Assembly (NCBI RefSeq): GCF_001293685.1
Contig: NZ_BCAG01000001.1
Location: 248,001-312,000, forward strand
Direction of reading: 5' to 3'
Length of the DNA: 64,000 bases
From: Desulfatitalea tepidiphila
GTDB taxonomy: Bacteria > Desulfobacterota > Desulfobacteria > Desulfobacterales > Desulfosarcinaceae
In this document: piece by piece, positions 9,841-18,748 of the stretch
How positions within the stretch are numbered: the stretch's first letter is position 1
How the letters are laid out: each line of letters opens with the position of its first letter
Notes under the pieces: model-generated
Database searches by the model: none
What the model was told of the DNA's origin: nothing
Seen by the model: only the letters and a program-made list of their open reading frames with translations
Translations under genes and position numbers: made by a program

Positions 9841-9870
9841 TTGACACCGTGCCGATGGACGGGGTATAAA
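9841..9870 (+). promoter_or_regulatory. Sigma70-type promoter for the methylmalonyl-CoA epimerase gene
   Basis: TTGACA at 9841-9846 and TATAAA at 9865-9870 are separated by 18 bases. It lies about 155 bases upstream of the epimerase start, leaving a long, AT-rich leader. Confidence 0.6.
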
Positions 9871-10026
9871 TTGCAAAACGCAGAACACGGTTACACTAAA
9901 TATTGTTTATTTTAAAAATCTGAGTCTATTATCAACAAAGACGGATTATTAAGACATATTTCGATGCGTAACACAATTACCCAATTCGTTCTTTTTCCCC
10001 ACATCACCCCACAATGAGGCGACGAC

Positions 10027-10434
10027 ATGAAGATTCTCAAGATCGATCATCTGGGTATCGCGGTCAACAGTATCGACCAGGCCAGGACGTTTTGGAGCGA
10101 TGTCCTGGGATTGCCTTTTGAAGGCGACGAGACGGTGGCCGAACAGAAGGTGACCACCGCTTTTTTCCCGGTGGGTGAGAGCGAAGTGGAGTTGCTCGAA
10201 TCCACGGCGCCGGATGGGCCTGTGGCCAAGTATATCGAAAAGCGCGGCCAGGGGATTCAGCATGTGGCGTTTCGGGTTGCCGACGTGGAGGCCGCGCTGG
10301 CCGAGTTGAAGGCCAAGGGCGTACGGCTGATCGATGAAAAGCCGCGCATCGGTGCCGGCGGTGCCAAGATCGCCTTTCTGCACCCCAAAGACACCCACGG
10401 CGTGCTGGTGGAATTGTGTCAGCGTGACGGATAG
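10027..10434 (+). CDS. mce: Methylmalonyl-CoA epimerase
   Basis: Mce interconverts (S)- and (R)-methylmalonyl-CoA, linking the carboxyltransferase to the mutase. The 135-residue vicinal-oxygen-chelate protein has the expected metal ligands: His in KIDHLGIAVN (~H8), His in GIQHVAFRV (~H79), and a C-terminal Glu in GVLVELCQ. It also has the DARTFW/LGLPFEG and EVELLES blocks of the family. It opens the methylmalonyl-CoA module; the TetR regulator and the mutase follow. A sigma70-like promoter lies upstream. Confidence 0.93.
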   Translation: MKILKIDHLGIAVNSIDQARTFWSDVLGLPFEGDETVAEQKVTTAFFPVGESEVELLESTAPDGPVAKYIEKRGQGIQHVAFRVADVEAALAELKAKGVRLIDEKPRIGAGGAKIAFLHPKDTHGVLVELCQRDG

Positions 10435-10528
10435 GGGGTCGGTCACTGCGCTATCACCCGGCTAAAACGTCCCGGCATCAAGCCCGTGCCGGCGGGATCC
10501 GGGCCGGGATACCTGCAGTGGGTTTGAA

Positions 10529-10547
10529 TCGATACCGGTGGTATTGA
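10529..10547. promoter_or_regulatory. Candidate operator for the TetR-family regulator
   Basis: TCGATACC-GGT-GGTATTGA is an almost perfect 8-3-8 dyad (one mismatched pair). It is centred ~95 bases before the TetR start and lies in the only sizeable gap of the mce-mcm stretch. Autoregulation by the adjacent TetR protein would fit. Confidence 0.4.
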
Positions 10548-10632
10548 TGTCGCAAATTGGGCCATTCGAATCGGGAATGTAACACGGTTGCGCAGTCGCA
10601 ACCTTGGGTTGGCGTTGCCAAAGGACCTCTTC

Positions 10633-11328
10633 ATGCCTATCAAATCCATTCAGACGCGTCGTTCGAACGCCAAGGGCCGCGCCGCCGCTGGGCCTGACGA
10701 TCGTAAGGCAGTCCCTGAAAGGGTAACGGCGTTACCGCCGTTGCGGCCCGCCGTCAAGGCCCGCCTGGAACAGGCCGTACTGGATATTTTTTCCCATTCC
10801 GATTTTCACAAGGCTAATATTCGCGATGTTGCCAAGCGGGCCGGGGTGAGCTTCAGCACGATCTACAAATATTATGGCAGCAAAGAGCGCCTCGTGTTCG
10901 CATTCGTGGACGTGTGGCTGGGAGAGTTGACCGACCGGATCATCGACCACCTCCAGGGTATCGAGGACTTGAAGGAGAAGATGCGCAAGGTCCTCTGGCT
11001 GCAGCTCGACTACTACGAGCGCAATCCCCACCTGGGACGCATCATCTTCATGACCCTGCCCATGGCCACCTGGATGGCCGACGAGACCTTCAAACAGAAG
11101 AAGATGATCCATCTCTATCTCGACGTATTGAAGAAGGGCCAGGCGCAAGGCATTCTCAACCCCAACGTGCGGGCCGGTGTTCTGCTCGATTTCATGTTGG
11201 GAATGGTCCAGCGTTCGTTTACCATGTGGGCCCAGCGCGGCCAGAAGGAGAATCTGGCCGGCCAAGCCAACGTCATCTTCGAGATGCTGTGGCGAGGCAT
11301 GACCTGCGACCCACTACCGAAAAAATAG
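10633..11328 (+). CDS. TetR/AcrR family transcriptional regulator of the propionate module
   Basis: ATG 10633 is preferred, with AAGGA eight bases upstream; the frame is open further upstream (ATG 10588) but without a ribosome site. The 231-residue protein begins with a basic tail. A TetR helix-turn-helix (FHKANIRDVAKRAGVSFSTI, then YKYYGSKERLVFAF) spans ~residues 56-91. An all-helical ligand domain follows. Its place between epimerase and mutase suggests control of this module, perhaps sensing an acyl-CoA as several TetR relatives do; that is inference. A palindrome upstream (10529-10547) is a candidate binding site. Confidence 0.85.
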   Translation: MPIKSIQTRRSNAKGRAAAGPDDRKAVPERVTALPPLRPAVKARLEQAVLDIFSHSDFHKANIRDVAKRAGVSFSTIYKYYGSKERLVFAFVDVWLGELTDRIIDHLQGIEDLKEKMRKVLWLQLDYYERNPHLGRIIFMTLPMATWMADETFKQKKMIHLYLDVLKKGQAQGILNPNVRAGVLLDFMLGMVQRSFTMWAQRGQKENLAGQANVIFEMLWRGMTCDPLPKK

Positions 11329-11363
11329 CACGCTAAAAATAGCACTCTGAAAGGAGCACACCT

Positions 11364-13481
11364 ATGGCCGGCATCGATCAATGGAAGGCGCTGGCCGCCA
11401 AGCAACTCAAGGGGCGGCCGCTGGAAGAATTGAATTGGGCCACGCCCGAGGGGATCACCGTCAAGCCTCTCTATACGGCCGAAGACCTGGAACGGCTGGA
11501 ACATCTCGACAGCCTGCCTGGTTTTGCGCCTTATGTGCGCGGTCCCATGGCCACCATGTACGTCGGCCGGCCGTGGACCATCCGCCAGTATGCCGGCTTT
11601 TCCACGGCCAAGGCGTCCAATGCCTTCTACCGTCGCAACCTGGCTGCCGGGCAAAAGGGGTTGTCCGTGGCCTTCGACCTGGCCACCCACCGGGGTTATG
11701 ATTCGGATCACCCGCGCGTGGTGGGGGACGTGGGCAAGGCCGGTGTGGCCATCGATTCGGTGGAAGACATGAAGATCCTCTTCGACCAGATTCCGCTGGA
11801 CCAGATGTCGGTCTCCATGACCATGAACGGCGCGGTGCTCCCCATCCTGGGCATGTATATCGTCGCGGCCGAAGAGCAGGGGGTGGCGCAGAAACAGCTG
11901 ACCGGCACGATCCAGAACGATATTCTCAAAGAGTACCTGACACGCAACACCTACATCTACCCCCCGGTGCCCTCCATGCGCATCGTGGCCGACATTATCG
12001 CCCACTGCTCCGAGCATATGCCGCGCTTCAACACGGTCAGCATCAGCGGCTACCACATGATGGAGGCCGGCGCCACGTCCGTGCTGCAACTGGCCTTCAC
12101 CCTGGCCGACGGCCTGGAGTACGTGCGGGCCGCCCTCAAGGCCGGGCTGGACATCGACGCCTTCGCCCCCCGCCTGTCGTTCTTCTTCGGGGTGGGCATG
12201 AATTTCTTCATGGAGATCGCCATGCTGCGGGCGGCACGCTTCCTGTGGCACGAGCTGATCACGCCGTTCAACCCCAAGGATTCGCGCTCGACCATGCTGC
12301 GCACCCACGTGCAGACATCGGGTTGGAGCCTGACCCAGCAGGATCCCTACAACAATATCATCCGCACCACCCTGGAAGCCCTGGCGGCCGTTCTGGGCGG
12401 TACCCAGTCGCTGCACACCAACTCGTTCGACGAAGCCGTGGGCCTGCCCACTGATTTTTCGGCGCGCATCGCCCGCAACACCCAGCTGGTGATCCAGGAG
12501 GAGTCCGAGGTGTGCCGCGTGGTCGATCCGTTGGGCGGCTCCTACTACGTGGAGGCGCTGACCGGCGCCATGGTGGCCGAGGCGCGCAAGATTATCCAGG
12601 AGGTGGAGAAGCTGGGCGGCATGGCCAAGGCCATCGAGACCGGCATGCCCAAGATGCGCATCGAGGAGTCGGCCGCCCGGCGCCAGGCGCGCATCGATCA
12701 GGGTTTGGATGTGATCGTGGGCGTGAACAAATATCAGATCGAGGACAAACCCCTGGATGAAGTGCTCGAGGTGCCCGAGGCCGTGCGCCAGGAGCAGATC
12801 GACCGCCTGGTCAAGATCAAGGCCGAACGGGACGAGAACGCGGTGCAGGCGGCCCTGGCCGACCTGACGCGGGCCGCCGAATCGGGCGGCAACCTGCTCA
12901 CCGCCTGCCTGCCGGCCGTGCGGGCGCGGGCCACGGTGGGCGAGATTTCCGATGCCATGGAAAAGGTGTTCGGCCGTTTCGTGGCCACCACCCAGGTGAT
13001 TTCCGGGGTCTATGCATCAGCCTATAACGACCGCACGGTCATCGACAGCCTGCGCAAGCGTACCGAGACCTTTGCCGAGCGAGAGGGGCGCCGGCCGCGT
13101 ATCCTGATGGCCAAGATGGGCCAGGACGGCCATGACAGGGGCGTGAAGGTGGTGGCCACGGCCTTTGCCGATTTCGGCTTCGACGTGGACATCAGCCCCA
13201 TGTTTCAAACCCCCGATGAGGTGGCCAAGATGGCGGTGGAGAACGACGTGCACGTGGTGGGCGCCTCCACCCTGGCCGCCGGCCACAAGACCCTGGTGCC
13301 CCAACTGGTCGCCGCATTGAAACGCGAGGGGGCCGAAGAGATCAAGGTGGTGGTGGGCGGCGTCATCCCGCCCGCGGATTATGCTTTCTTGCGCGACGCC
13401 GGCGCGGCCGGGATCTTCGGACCCGGCACGTCGTTGATCAAATCGGCCAACGATGTGCTCAATGCATTGGAGAGCCGGTAG
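11364..13481 (+). CDS. Methylmalonyl-CoA mutase, B12-binding catalytic subunit
   Basis: The enzyme rearranges (R)-methylmalonyl-CoA to succinyl-CoA with adenosylcobalamin. The 705 residues carry the TIM-barrel domain first ([83 protein letters not shown]). From ~residue 570 comes the cobalamin domain with DGHDRG (lower-axial His at ~589), [14 protein letters not shown] and VVVGGVIPP. Full length implies the active alpha-type subunit, either as a homodimer or with a small subunit outside the window. AAAGGAG precedes the ATG. meaB follows 18 bases later. Confidence 0.97.
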   Translation: MAGIDQWKALAAKQLKGRPLEELNWATPEGITVKPLYTAEDLERLEHLDSLPGFAPYVRGPMATMYVGRPWTIRQYAGFSTAKASNAFYRRNLAAGQKGLSVAFDLATHRGYDSDHPRVVGDVGKAGVAIDSVEDMKILFDQIPLDQMSVSMTMNGAVLPILGMYIVAAEEQGVAQKQLTGTIQNDILKEYLTRNTYIYPPVPSMRIVADIIAHCSEHMPRFNTVSISGYHMMEAGATSVLQLAFTLADGLEYVRAALKAGLDIDAFAPRLSFFFGVGMNFFMEIAMLRAARFLWHELITPFNPKDSRSTMLRTHVQTSGWSLTQQDPYNNIIRTTLEALAAVLGGTQSLHTNSFDEAVGLPTDFSARIARNTQLVIQEESEVCRVVDPLGGSYYVEALTGAMVAEARKIIQEVEKLGGMAKAIETGMPKMRIEESAARRQARIDQGLDVIVGVNKYQIEDKPLDEVLEVPEAVRQEQIDRLVKIKAERDENAVQAALADLTRAAESGGNLLTACLPAVRARATVGEISDAMEKVFGRFVATTQVISGVYASAYNDRTVIDSLRKRTETFAEREGRRPRILMAKMGQDGHDRGVKVVATAFADFGFDVDISPMFQTPDEVAKMAVENDVHVVGASTLAAGHKTLVPQLVAALKREGAEEIKVVVGGVIPPADYAFLRDAGAAGIFGPGTSLIKSANDVLNALESR

Positions 13482-13499
13482 AACGAAATCATTGTTAAA

Positions 13500-14504
13500 A
13501 TGGCTGCTGAATCCCTGAACTACTACCTCGACGGTATCGCCTCCGGCGACCGGCGGGTGCTGGCCAAGGCCATCACCCTGGTCGAAAGCCGTCTGGCGGC
13601 CCATCGCGATTTGGCGCACCGATTGATCGAGGAGGTGATGCCCAGGAGCGGCAACGCCGTGCGCCTGGGCATCACCGGCGTGCCGGGCGTGGGCAAGAGC
13701 ACCTTCATCGAGAATTTCGGCATGCACATCATCGACCGGGGGCATCGACTGGCCGTGCTGGCGGTGGACCCCAGTTCCCAGCGTTCGGGGGGCAGCATCC
13801 TGGCCGACAAGACGCGCATGGAGCGTCTGGCCGCATCGCCGTCGGCTTTCATCCGGCCGTCGCCGTCGGGCGGCACTCTGGGCGGCGTGGCCCGCATGAC
13901 CCGCGAATCCATGCTGGTGTGCGAGGCGGCGGGATTCGACGTGGTGATCGTCGAGACGGTGGGGGTGGGGCAGAGCGAGAGCACCGTGGCCTCCATGGTC
14001 GATTTCTTCCTGCTGCTGATGATCACCGGGGCCGGCGATGCGCTTCAGGGCATCAAGAAAGGTATTCTCGAACTGGCCCATGCCGTGGCGATCAACAAGG
14101 CCGACGGGGCCAACCTGGAGCTGGCCGAAAAGACGCGTCGGGAGCTGGCGAGCGCCATGCATCTGATGCAGCCGACCACCGCCACCTGGACGCCGCCGGT
14201 GGTGACCTGCAGCGCCTTGAGCCAGACCGGACTGGACGCCATCTGGGAGATTATCCAGGACCATCGGACGCGCACCATGGCCAGCGGCGAGTTGCAGGAC
14301 CGGCGCAAGGAGCAGGCCCTGCAGTGGATGTGGGACTTGATCGAAGCGGGACTCAAGGACCGGTTCTTCAGGCACCCGGCCGTTGGAGAGCGTTTGGGCG
14401 ACCTGAGCGCCCGCGTCCGCCAGGGGCGCATGACGCCGACCCGCGCGGCCGGCGAACTGCTTTTTTTGCTTGACAACGAAGGTGCAGATAATAAAGGAAT
14501 GTAG
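13500..14504 (+). CDS. meaB: Methylmalonyl-CoA mutase-associated GTPase MeaB
   Basis: MeaB protects and reloads the mutase by GTP-dependent gating of cobalamin transfer. The 334-residue protein shows the G3E-type P-loop GVPGVGKST (~residues 60-68), LAVDPSSQRSGGSILADKTRM, FIRPSPSGGTLGGVARMT, VIVETVGVGQSE (switch region) and NKADGAN (base specificity). An Arg/His-rich C-terminal arm follows. It sits 18 bases behind the mutase gene, the usual arrangement. Confidence 0.95.
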   Translation: MAAESLNYYLDGIASGDRRVLAKAITLVESRLAAHRDLAHRLIEEVMPRSGNAVRLGITGVPGVGKSTFIENFGMHIIDRGHRLAVLAVDPSSQRSGGSILADKTRMERLAASPSAFIRPSPSGGTLGGVARMTRESMLVCEAAGFDVVIVETVGVGQSESTVASMVDFFLLLMITGAGDALQGIKKGILELAHAVAINKADGANLELAEKTRRELASAMHLMQPTTATWTPPVVTCSALSQTGLDAIWEIIQDHRTRTMASGELQDRRKEQALQWMWDLIEAGLKDRFFRHPAVGERLGDLSARVRQGRMTPTRAAGELLFLLDNEGADNKGM

Positions 14505-14588
14505 TCTTTTAGCGCGATTATGCGTGTTTGGATCGACGGGGCGGGCCGATCCCGCGAACCCCGCCCATACCAGGGAAAGGAAACCAGC

Positions 14589-16142
14589 ATGGGTAGTGTG
14601 GAACAAAAGCTCAAGGAGCTCAAGGCGCGCGAAGCCAAAACCCTTGAAATGGGCGGCGCCAAGTTGGTGGCCAAGCACAAGAAAAATGGCCGATTGACCG
14701 CCCGGGAGCGGCTCGACCGCTTGTTCGACAAAGGGACTTTCCGCGAAATCGACATGTTTGTGAAACACCGCTGCGTCAATTTCGACATGCAGAACGTGGA
14801 GATTCCCTCGGACGGCGTGGTCACCGGTCATGGCCTCGTGGACGGCCGGCCGGTTTTCGCCTTTGCCCAGGATTTTACCTCCCGGGCCGGAAGCCTGGGT
14901 GAAATGCATGCCAGCAAGATCTGCAAGGTCATGGATCTGGCCATCAAGGCCGGCGTGCCGTTCGTGGGATTGAACGACTCGGGCGGCGCACGCATCCAGG
15001 AGGGCGTCGATGCCCTGTGCGGTTACGGCAACATTTTCTACCGCAACTCCCTGGCCTCTGGCGTGATCCCACAGATTTCGGCCATCATGGGTCCCACGGC
15101 CGGCGGCGCGGTCTACTCCCCGGCCATGACCGACTTCATCTTCATGGTGAAGAATTCCAGCTACATGTTCATCACCGGTCCCGAGGTGATCAAGGCCGTC
15201 ACCGGTGAAGAGATCACCTTCGAGGACCTCGGCGGCGCCATGGCCCACAACGAGCGCAGCGGCGTGGCCCAGTTCGCCTGCGACAGCGATGCCGATACCC
15301 TCGACGAGATTCGGCGGCTGCTCTCCTACCTGCCGGCCAACAACATGGAAGATCCGCCAAGGGTCGAGACCGGAGACGATCCCCGGCGCACCGACCCGGC
15401 CCTGGACACCCTCATTCCCGAAAGTCCCAACGCCGGTTACGATATGAAGGCGGTGATCCACTCCATCGTGGACAACGGCGAGATACTGGAACCCCACGCC
15501 CATTTCGCCGGCAACATGATTGTCTGCCTGGCGCGCTTGAACGGCCGAACCATCGGCATCATCGCCAACCAGCCCGCCGTGCTGGCCGGCTGCCTGGACA
15601 TCGATGCCTCGGACAAGGCCACGCGCTTCATTCGCTTCTGCGATGCTTTCAACATTCCCCTGCTCACCATCGCAGACGTGCCCGGCTACCTGCCCGGCAG
15701 TCAGCAGGAGTGGGGCGGCATCATCCGCCACGGCGCCAAACTGCTGTGGTGCTACAGCGAAGCCACGGTGCCCAAGCTCCTGCTGATCACGCGCAAGGAC
15801 TACGGCGGGGCTTACATCGCCATGTCGTCGCGCCATCTGGGGGCCGACATGGCTTTTGCCTGGCCCACGGCCGAAATCGCCGTGATGGGCGCAGCGGGGG
15901 CCTCGAACATCATCCATCGCAAGGCCATCCAGGAGGCCGCCGATCCCCAGGCCAAGCGCAAGGAGAAGATCGAGGAGTACCAGGACCTTTTCTCCAATCC
16001 ATACAGCGCGGCCAGCCGGGGCTATATCGACGCGGTGATTCAGCCCAGCGAGACGCGCGCCCGGCTGATCGATGCCTTGGAGATCATGTGCACCAAGCGC
16101 GAGCTGCGGCCGCCCAAGAAGCATGGCAATATTCCGATGTGA
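14589..16142 (+). CDS. Acyl-CoA carboxyltransferase beta subunit (propionyl/methylmalonyl-CoA, 12S-type)
   Basis: ATG 14589 has GGGAAAGGAAA upstream and gives MGSVEQKLKELKAREAK, the normal start; the in-frame ATG 14520 is rejected. The 517-residue protein has two crotonase-like halves: the N-domain with GLNDSGGARIQEGVDAL and MGPTAGGAVYSPAMTDF, the C-domain with DVPGYLPGSQQEWGGIIRHG, GGAYIAMSSRHLGADMAFAW and MGAAGASNIIHRK. This is the family of propionyl-CoA carboxylase beta, methylmalonyl-CoA decarboxylase alpha and transcarboxylase 12S. No decarboxylase membrane subunit or biotin carboxylase is nearby, but a 5S-like biotinylated subunit follows. I therefore infer a methylmalonyl-CoA:pyruvate transcarboxylase. 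Confidence 0.92.
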   Translation: MGSVEQKLKELKAREAKTLEMGGAKLVAKHKKNGRLTARERLDRLFDKGTFREIDMFVKHRCVNFDMQNVEIPSDGVVTGHGLVDGRPVFAFAQDFTSRAGSLGEMHASKICKVMDLAIKAGVPFVGLNDSGGARIQEGVDALCGYGNIFYRNSLASGVIPQISAIMGPTAGGAVYSPAMTDFIFMVKNSSYMFITGPEVIKAVTGEEITFEDLGGAMAHNERSGVAQFACDSDADTLDEIRRLLSYLPANNMEDPPRVETGDDPRRTDPALDTLIPESPNAGYDMKAVIHSIVDNGEILEPHAHFAGNMIVCLARLNGRTIGIIANQPAVLAGCLDIDASDKATRFIRFCDAFNIPLLTIADVPGYLPGSQQEWGGIIRHGAKLLWCYSEATVPKLLLITRKDYGGAYIAMSSRHLGADMAFAWPTAEIAVMGAAGASNIIHRKAIQEAADPQAKRKEKIEEYQDLFSNPYSAASRGYIDAVIQPSETRARLIDALEIMCTKRELRPPKKHGNIPM

Positions 16143-16206
16143 CAACGTCGCGCGCAACGATAATTGCTTGTAACATGAGCAAGTAGCGTCACGATGGATT
16201 GCATCG

Positions 16207-16266
16207 AAGTATGAAGGTATGACAGTCGGAAAGTATGAAAGCGAAGGTGTTCCGACGATTGGATAG
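16207..16266 (+). repeat. Variant of the GAAGGTATTCTGTCGATT repeat (GTATGAA type)
   Basis: GAAGTATGAAGGTATGACAG is followed by AAAGCGAAGGTGTTCCGACG, ATTGGAT. The second part matches the core of the AGTTTAAAGTG repeats (AAGYGAAGGTRTTCYGWCGATT), while the first part is a different short-period sequence. It lies in the 210-base gap before the small protein gene; nothing else is seen there. Confidence 0.6.
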
Positions 16267-16352
16267 ATAGATTGAAGTCATGAGGGCGCGAGGGTGTTTT
16301 CCCCGCCTGCAGCGTGCAATCGTATTGACAACTTCAGGGAGCAGAGGAAACG

Positions 16353-16586
16353 ATGTCCCAGCCAGAAGAAAATCGGAAAGAAAAGCTGATGGCTGCAGCC
16401 ATGGCCGCGGTGTCGGCCTACCTGCAGCTCGAAGAAGAGGCCTGCCACCAGAAGCTGGTCGCCGCCATGGCGCCACCCAGAGCCCAGCAAGCTCCTCAAC
16501 CCACGCTCAACCTGTGGGGCCAGAGCGGACGGCAGGGCATGATGCAGATGCGAAATTTGATGCAGATCAAGGCGTTTCAACGCTAG
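16353..16586 (+). CDS. Small protein resembling the cytosolic tail of OadG/MmdD-type subunits
   Basis: The 77-residue ORF has a good ribosome site (GGGAGCAGAGGAAACG) and sits between the two carboxyltransferase genes. There is no membrane segment. Its start (KEKLMAAAMAAVSAYLQLEE) recalls the amphipathic Ala-rich segment at the tail of decarboxylase gamma/delta subunits. The end (PTLNLWGQSGRQGMMQMRNL) recalls the PxxNxWxxxGR-type closing motif of acyl-CoA carboxylase-associated small subunits. In decarboxylases such tails bind and organise the carboxyltransferase subunit. I infer an assembly subunit of the transcarboxylase. The assignment is by pattern and position only. Confidence 0.6.
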   Translation: MSQPEENRKEKLMAAAMAAVSAYLQLEEEACHQKLVAAMAPPRAQQAPQPTLNLWGQSGRQGMMQMRNLMQIKAFQR

Positions 16587-16631
16587 TCCGACTCTGCATC
16601 GTTAACGTCTTACCAGGAGGAGACGCATAAG

Positions 16632-18662
16632 ATGAGCGATCATGATCAAGTGAAAATGACCCCCATGAACTACGATAAGGATCGGCCCAAGGCGGAAAAT
16701 CCCGTCAAGATAGAAGATCTCACCCTGCGCGACGGCCACCAGTCCCTGTTCGCCACGCGCGGCCGCACCGAAGACATGATCCCCGTGGCCGAAATGATGG
16801 ATGAAGTCGGGTTCTGGGCCGTTGAAACATGGGGCGGCGCAACCTTCGACACCATGCACCGCTTTCTCAACGAAGATCCATGGGAGCGCATTCGCACTCT
16901 GAAACGTTATATCAAAAAAACCCCGTTTTCCATGTTGCTGCGCGCCCAGAACCTGGTGGGCTATCGCAACTACGCCGACGACACGGCCCGCGCCTTCGTG
17001 GACCGCGCCGCGGCCAACGGCATGGACATCTTCCGAACGTTCGACGCCCTCAACGACTACCGCAACTTCGAGACCGTGGTCAAGGTGATCAAGGAGTGCG
17101 GCAAGCATTTCCAGGGCTGCATCTGCTACAGCATGACCGAACCGCGCATGGGCGGAGAGGTCTACAACATCGACTACTACGTCAAAAAAGCCAAAGACCT
17201 GGAGGCCATGGGCGCCGACTCGATCTGCATCAAGGACATGGCCGGCCTCCTGGCGCCCTACGATGCTTACGATCTGGTCAAGGCGCTCAAGAAGGCTGTC
17301 AAACCGCCCATCCACCTGCACAGCCATTTCACTTCGGGCATGTCGCCCATGTCCCATCTCAAGGCTATCGAGGCCGGCGTGGACATCATCGACACCTGCA
17401 TGACGCCGTATGCCTATCGCACCTCTCACGCTGCCATCGAGCCCCTGGTCATGACGCTGCTGGGCACCAACCGCGACACCGGCTTCGACATCCGCCTGCT
17501 GGCCAAGATCAATGAAAAACTCGAAAAAGAGGTGCTGCCCAAATACAAGCACCTGCTCGACGACTCCAAGGTGTCGATCATCGACATCAACGTGCTGCTG
17601 CACCAGACCCCGGGCGGCATGCTTTCCAACCTGGTCAACCAGCTGCGCGAAATGGACGCCCTGGACAAGATCGGAGAAGTATACAAGGAGCTGCCGCGCG
17701 TCCGTAAGGAATTGGGCCAGATCCCGCTGGTGACCCCCACCAGCCAGATCGTCGGCATTCAGACGGTCAACAATGTGCTCTTCGACGATGAAAACGAGCG
17801 ATATAAAATGATCACCGGTCAGGTCAAAGACCTGTGCTACGGCCTCTATGGCAAGACCGCCGTGCCCATCGATCCCGAGGTGCAGAAGAAGGCGCTCAAG
17901 GGGTACGAGCGCGGCGAAGAGCCGATCACCTGCCGGCCGGCCGAAGTGATCGAACCGGAACTGGAAAAGGCCAAGAAGGAGATCGGCGATCTCGCCGTGG
18001 ATATGGACGACCTGGTGCTCTATGCGATCTATCCGGTGACCGGCAAGAAATTCCTGCAGTGGAAGTACGGCAAGGAAGAGCCGCCGGCCAGCGTGCGGCC
18101 CATCACGCTGGAAGATGTGGAAAAGCGCGATGCGCTGGTGAAAAAAGCCCTTGCCGGCGAGCTGGTGGAGAAGAAGAAGGATGCGCCCGAAAAGAGCGAT
18201 AATGCGCGCAAGTTCAATGTCTTCGTGGACAACGAATACTTCGAGGTCAACGTCGACCCATTGGGCGGTCCCCCGGTGATCAATATCGCCGGTGCCCAGC
18301 TGGCGGCACCCATGCCCATGGCCGCACCGGCCGCACCGGTTGCGCCCGCTCCGGCTCCGGCCGCGCCTGCGCCGGCCGCCAAACCCGCTCCCGCACCGGC
18401 GCCCAAGGCTGCAGCTCCCAAGGCGGCCCCGGCGGCCGCGCCGGCCGGCGGTACCCCGCTGACGGCGCCCATGCCCGGCATGATCGTCAGCTATTCAAAG
18501 AATGTGGGCGATGAGGTGAGCCAGGGCGAAACCGTGGTGATCCTGGAAGCCATGAAGATGGAGAATGCGTTGCCGGCTCCCAAGGGCGGCAAGATCGTGG
18601 CGATCAACTTCAAGAGCGGCGACACCGTGGCCAAGGGCAACGTCCTCTGCGTCATCGAGTAG
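16632..18662 (+). CDS. Biotinylated pyruvate/oxaloacetate carboxyltransferase (transcarboxylase 5S-like)
   Basis: The 676 residues comprise an N-terminal carboxyltransferase TIM barrel with DLTLRDGHQSLFATR, RTFDALND and metal ligands in HLHSHFTSGM. A conserved helical PYC/OadA domain follows, then an Ala/Pro-rich linker (~556-603), and a C-terminal biotinyl domain with EAMKMEN (biotinyl Lys ~642). The architecture equals OadA/PycB. With the 12S-like gene upstream and no biotin carboxylase, it should exchange CO2 between oxaloacetate and propionyl-CoA (or methylmalonyl-CoA and pyruvate) in the cytosol. GGAGG stands ahead of the ATG. Confidence 0.93.
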   Translation: MSDHDQVKMTPMNYDKDRPKAENPVKIEDLTLRDGHQSLFATRGRTEDMIPVAEMMDEVGFWAVETWGGATFDTMHRFLNEDPWERIRTLKRYIKKTPFSMLLRAQNLVGYRNYADDTARAFVDRAAANGMDIFRTFDALNDYRNFETVVKVIKECGKHFQGCICYSMTEPRMGGEVYNIDYYVKKAKDLEAMGADSICIKDMAGLLAPYDAYDLVKALKKAVKPPIHLHSHFTSGMSPMSHLKAIEAGVDIIDTCMTPYAYRTSHAAIEPLVMTLLGTNRDTGFDIRLLAKINEKLEKEVLPKYKHLLDDSKVSIIDINVLLHQTPGGMLSNLVNQLREMDALDKIGEVYKELPRVRKELGQIPLVTPTSQIVGIQTVNNVLFDDENERYKMITGQVKDLCYGLYGKTAVPIDPEVQKKALKGYERGEEPITCRPAEVIEPELEKAKKEIGDLAVDMDDLVLYAIYPVTGKKFLQWKYGKEEPPASVRPITLEDVEKRDALVKKALAGELVEKKKDAPEKSDNARKFNVFVDNEYFEVNVDPLGGPPVINIAGAQLAAPMPMAAPAAPVAPAPAPAAPAPAAKPAPAPAPKAAAPKAAPAAAPAGGTPLTAPMPGMIVSYSKNVGDEVSQGETVVILEAMKMENALPAPKGGKIVAINFKSGDTVAKGNVLCVIE

Positions 18663-18687
18663 TCGGGCGCGCAATATAAAACACCCG

Positions 18688-18716
18688 CGGGCGGGGCCGA
18701 TCCCCGCCCGTCTCTT
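18688..18716 (+). terminator. Hairpin with short U-rich tail after the 5S-like gene
   Basis: CGGGCGGGG, loop CCGAT, CCCCGCCCG gives a nine-base-pair stem followed by TCTCTTGT. It could partly terminate transcription between the transcarboxylase and sucCD, or stabilise the upstream message. Confidence 0.5.
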
Positions 18717-18748
18717 GTGAAGGCCAACATTCAAGAAAGAGGCGTATC

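Noticed and set aside
13017-16157. 1046-codon open frame on the minus strand
   Set aside because: It lies wholly opposite the mutase, meaB and carboxyltransferase genes. GC-rich third positions keep the complementary frame open, and the translation is His/Gly/Asp-rich with no domain.
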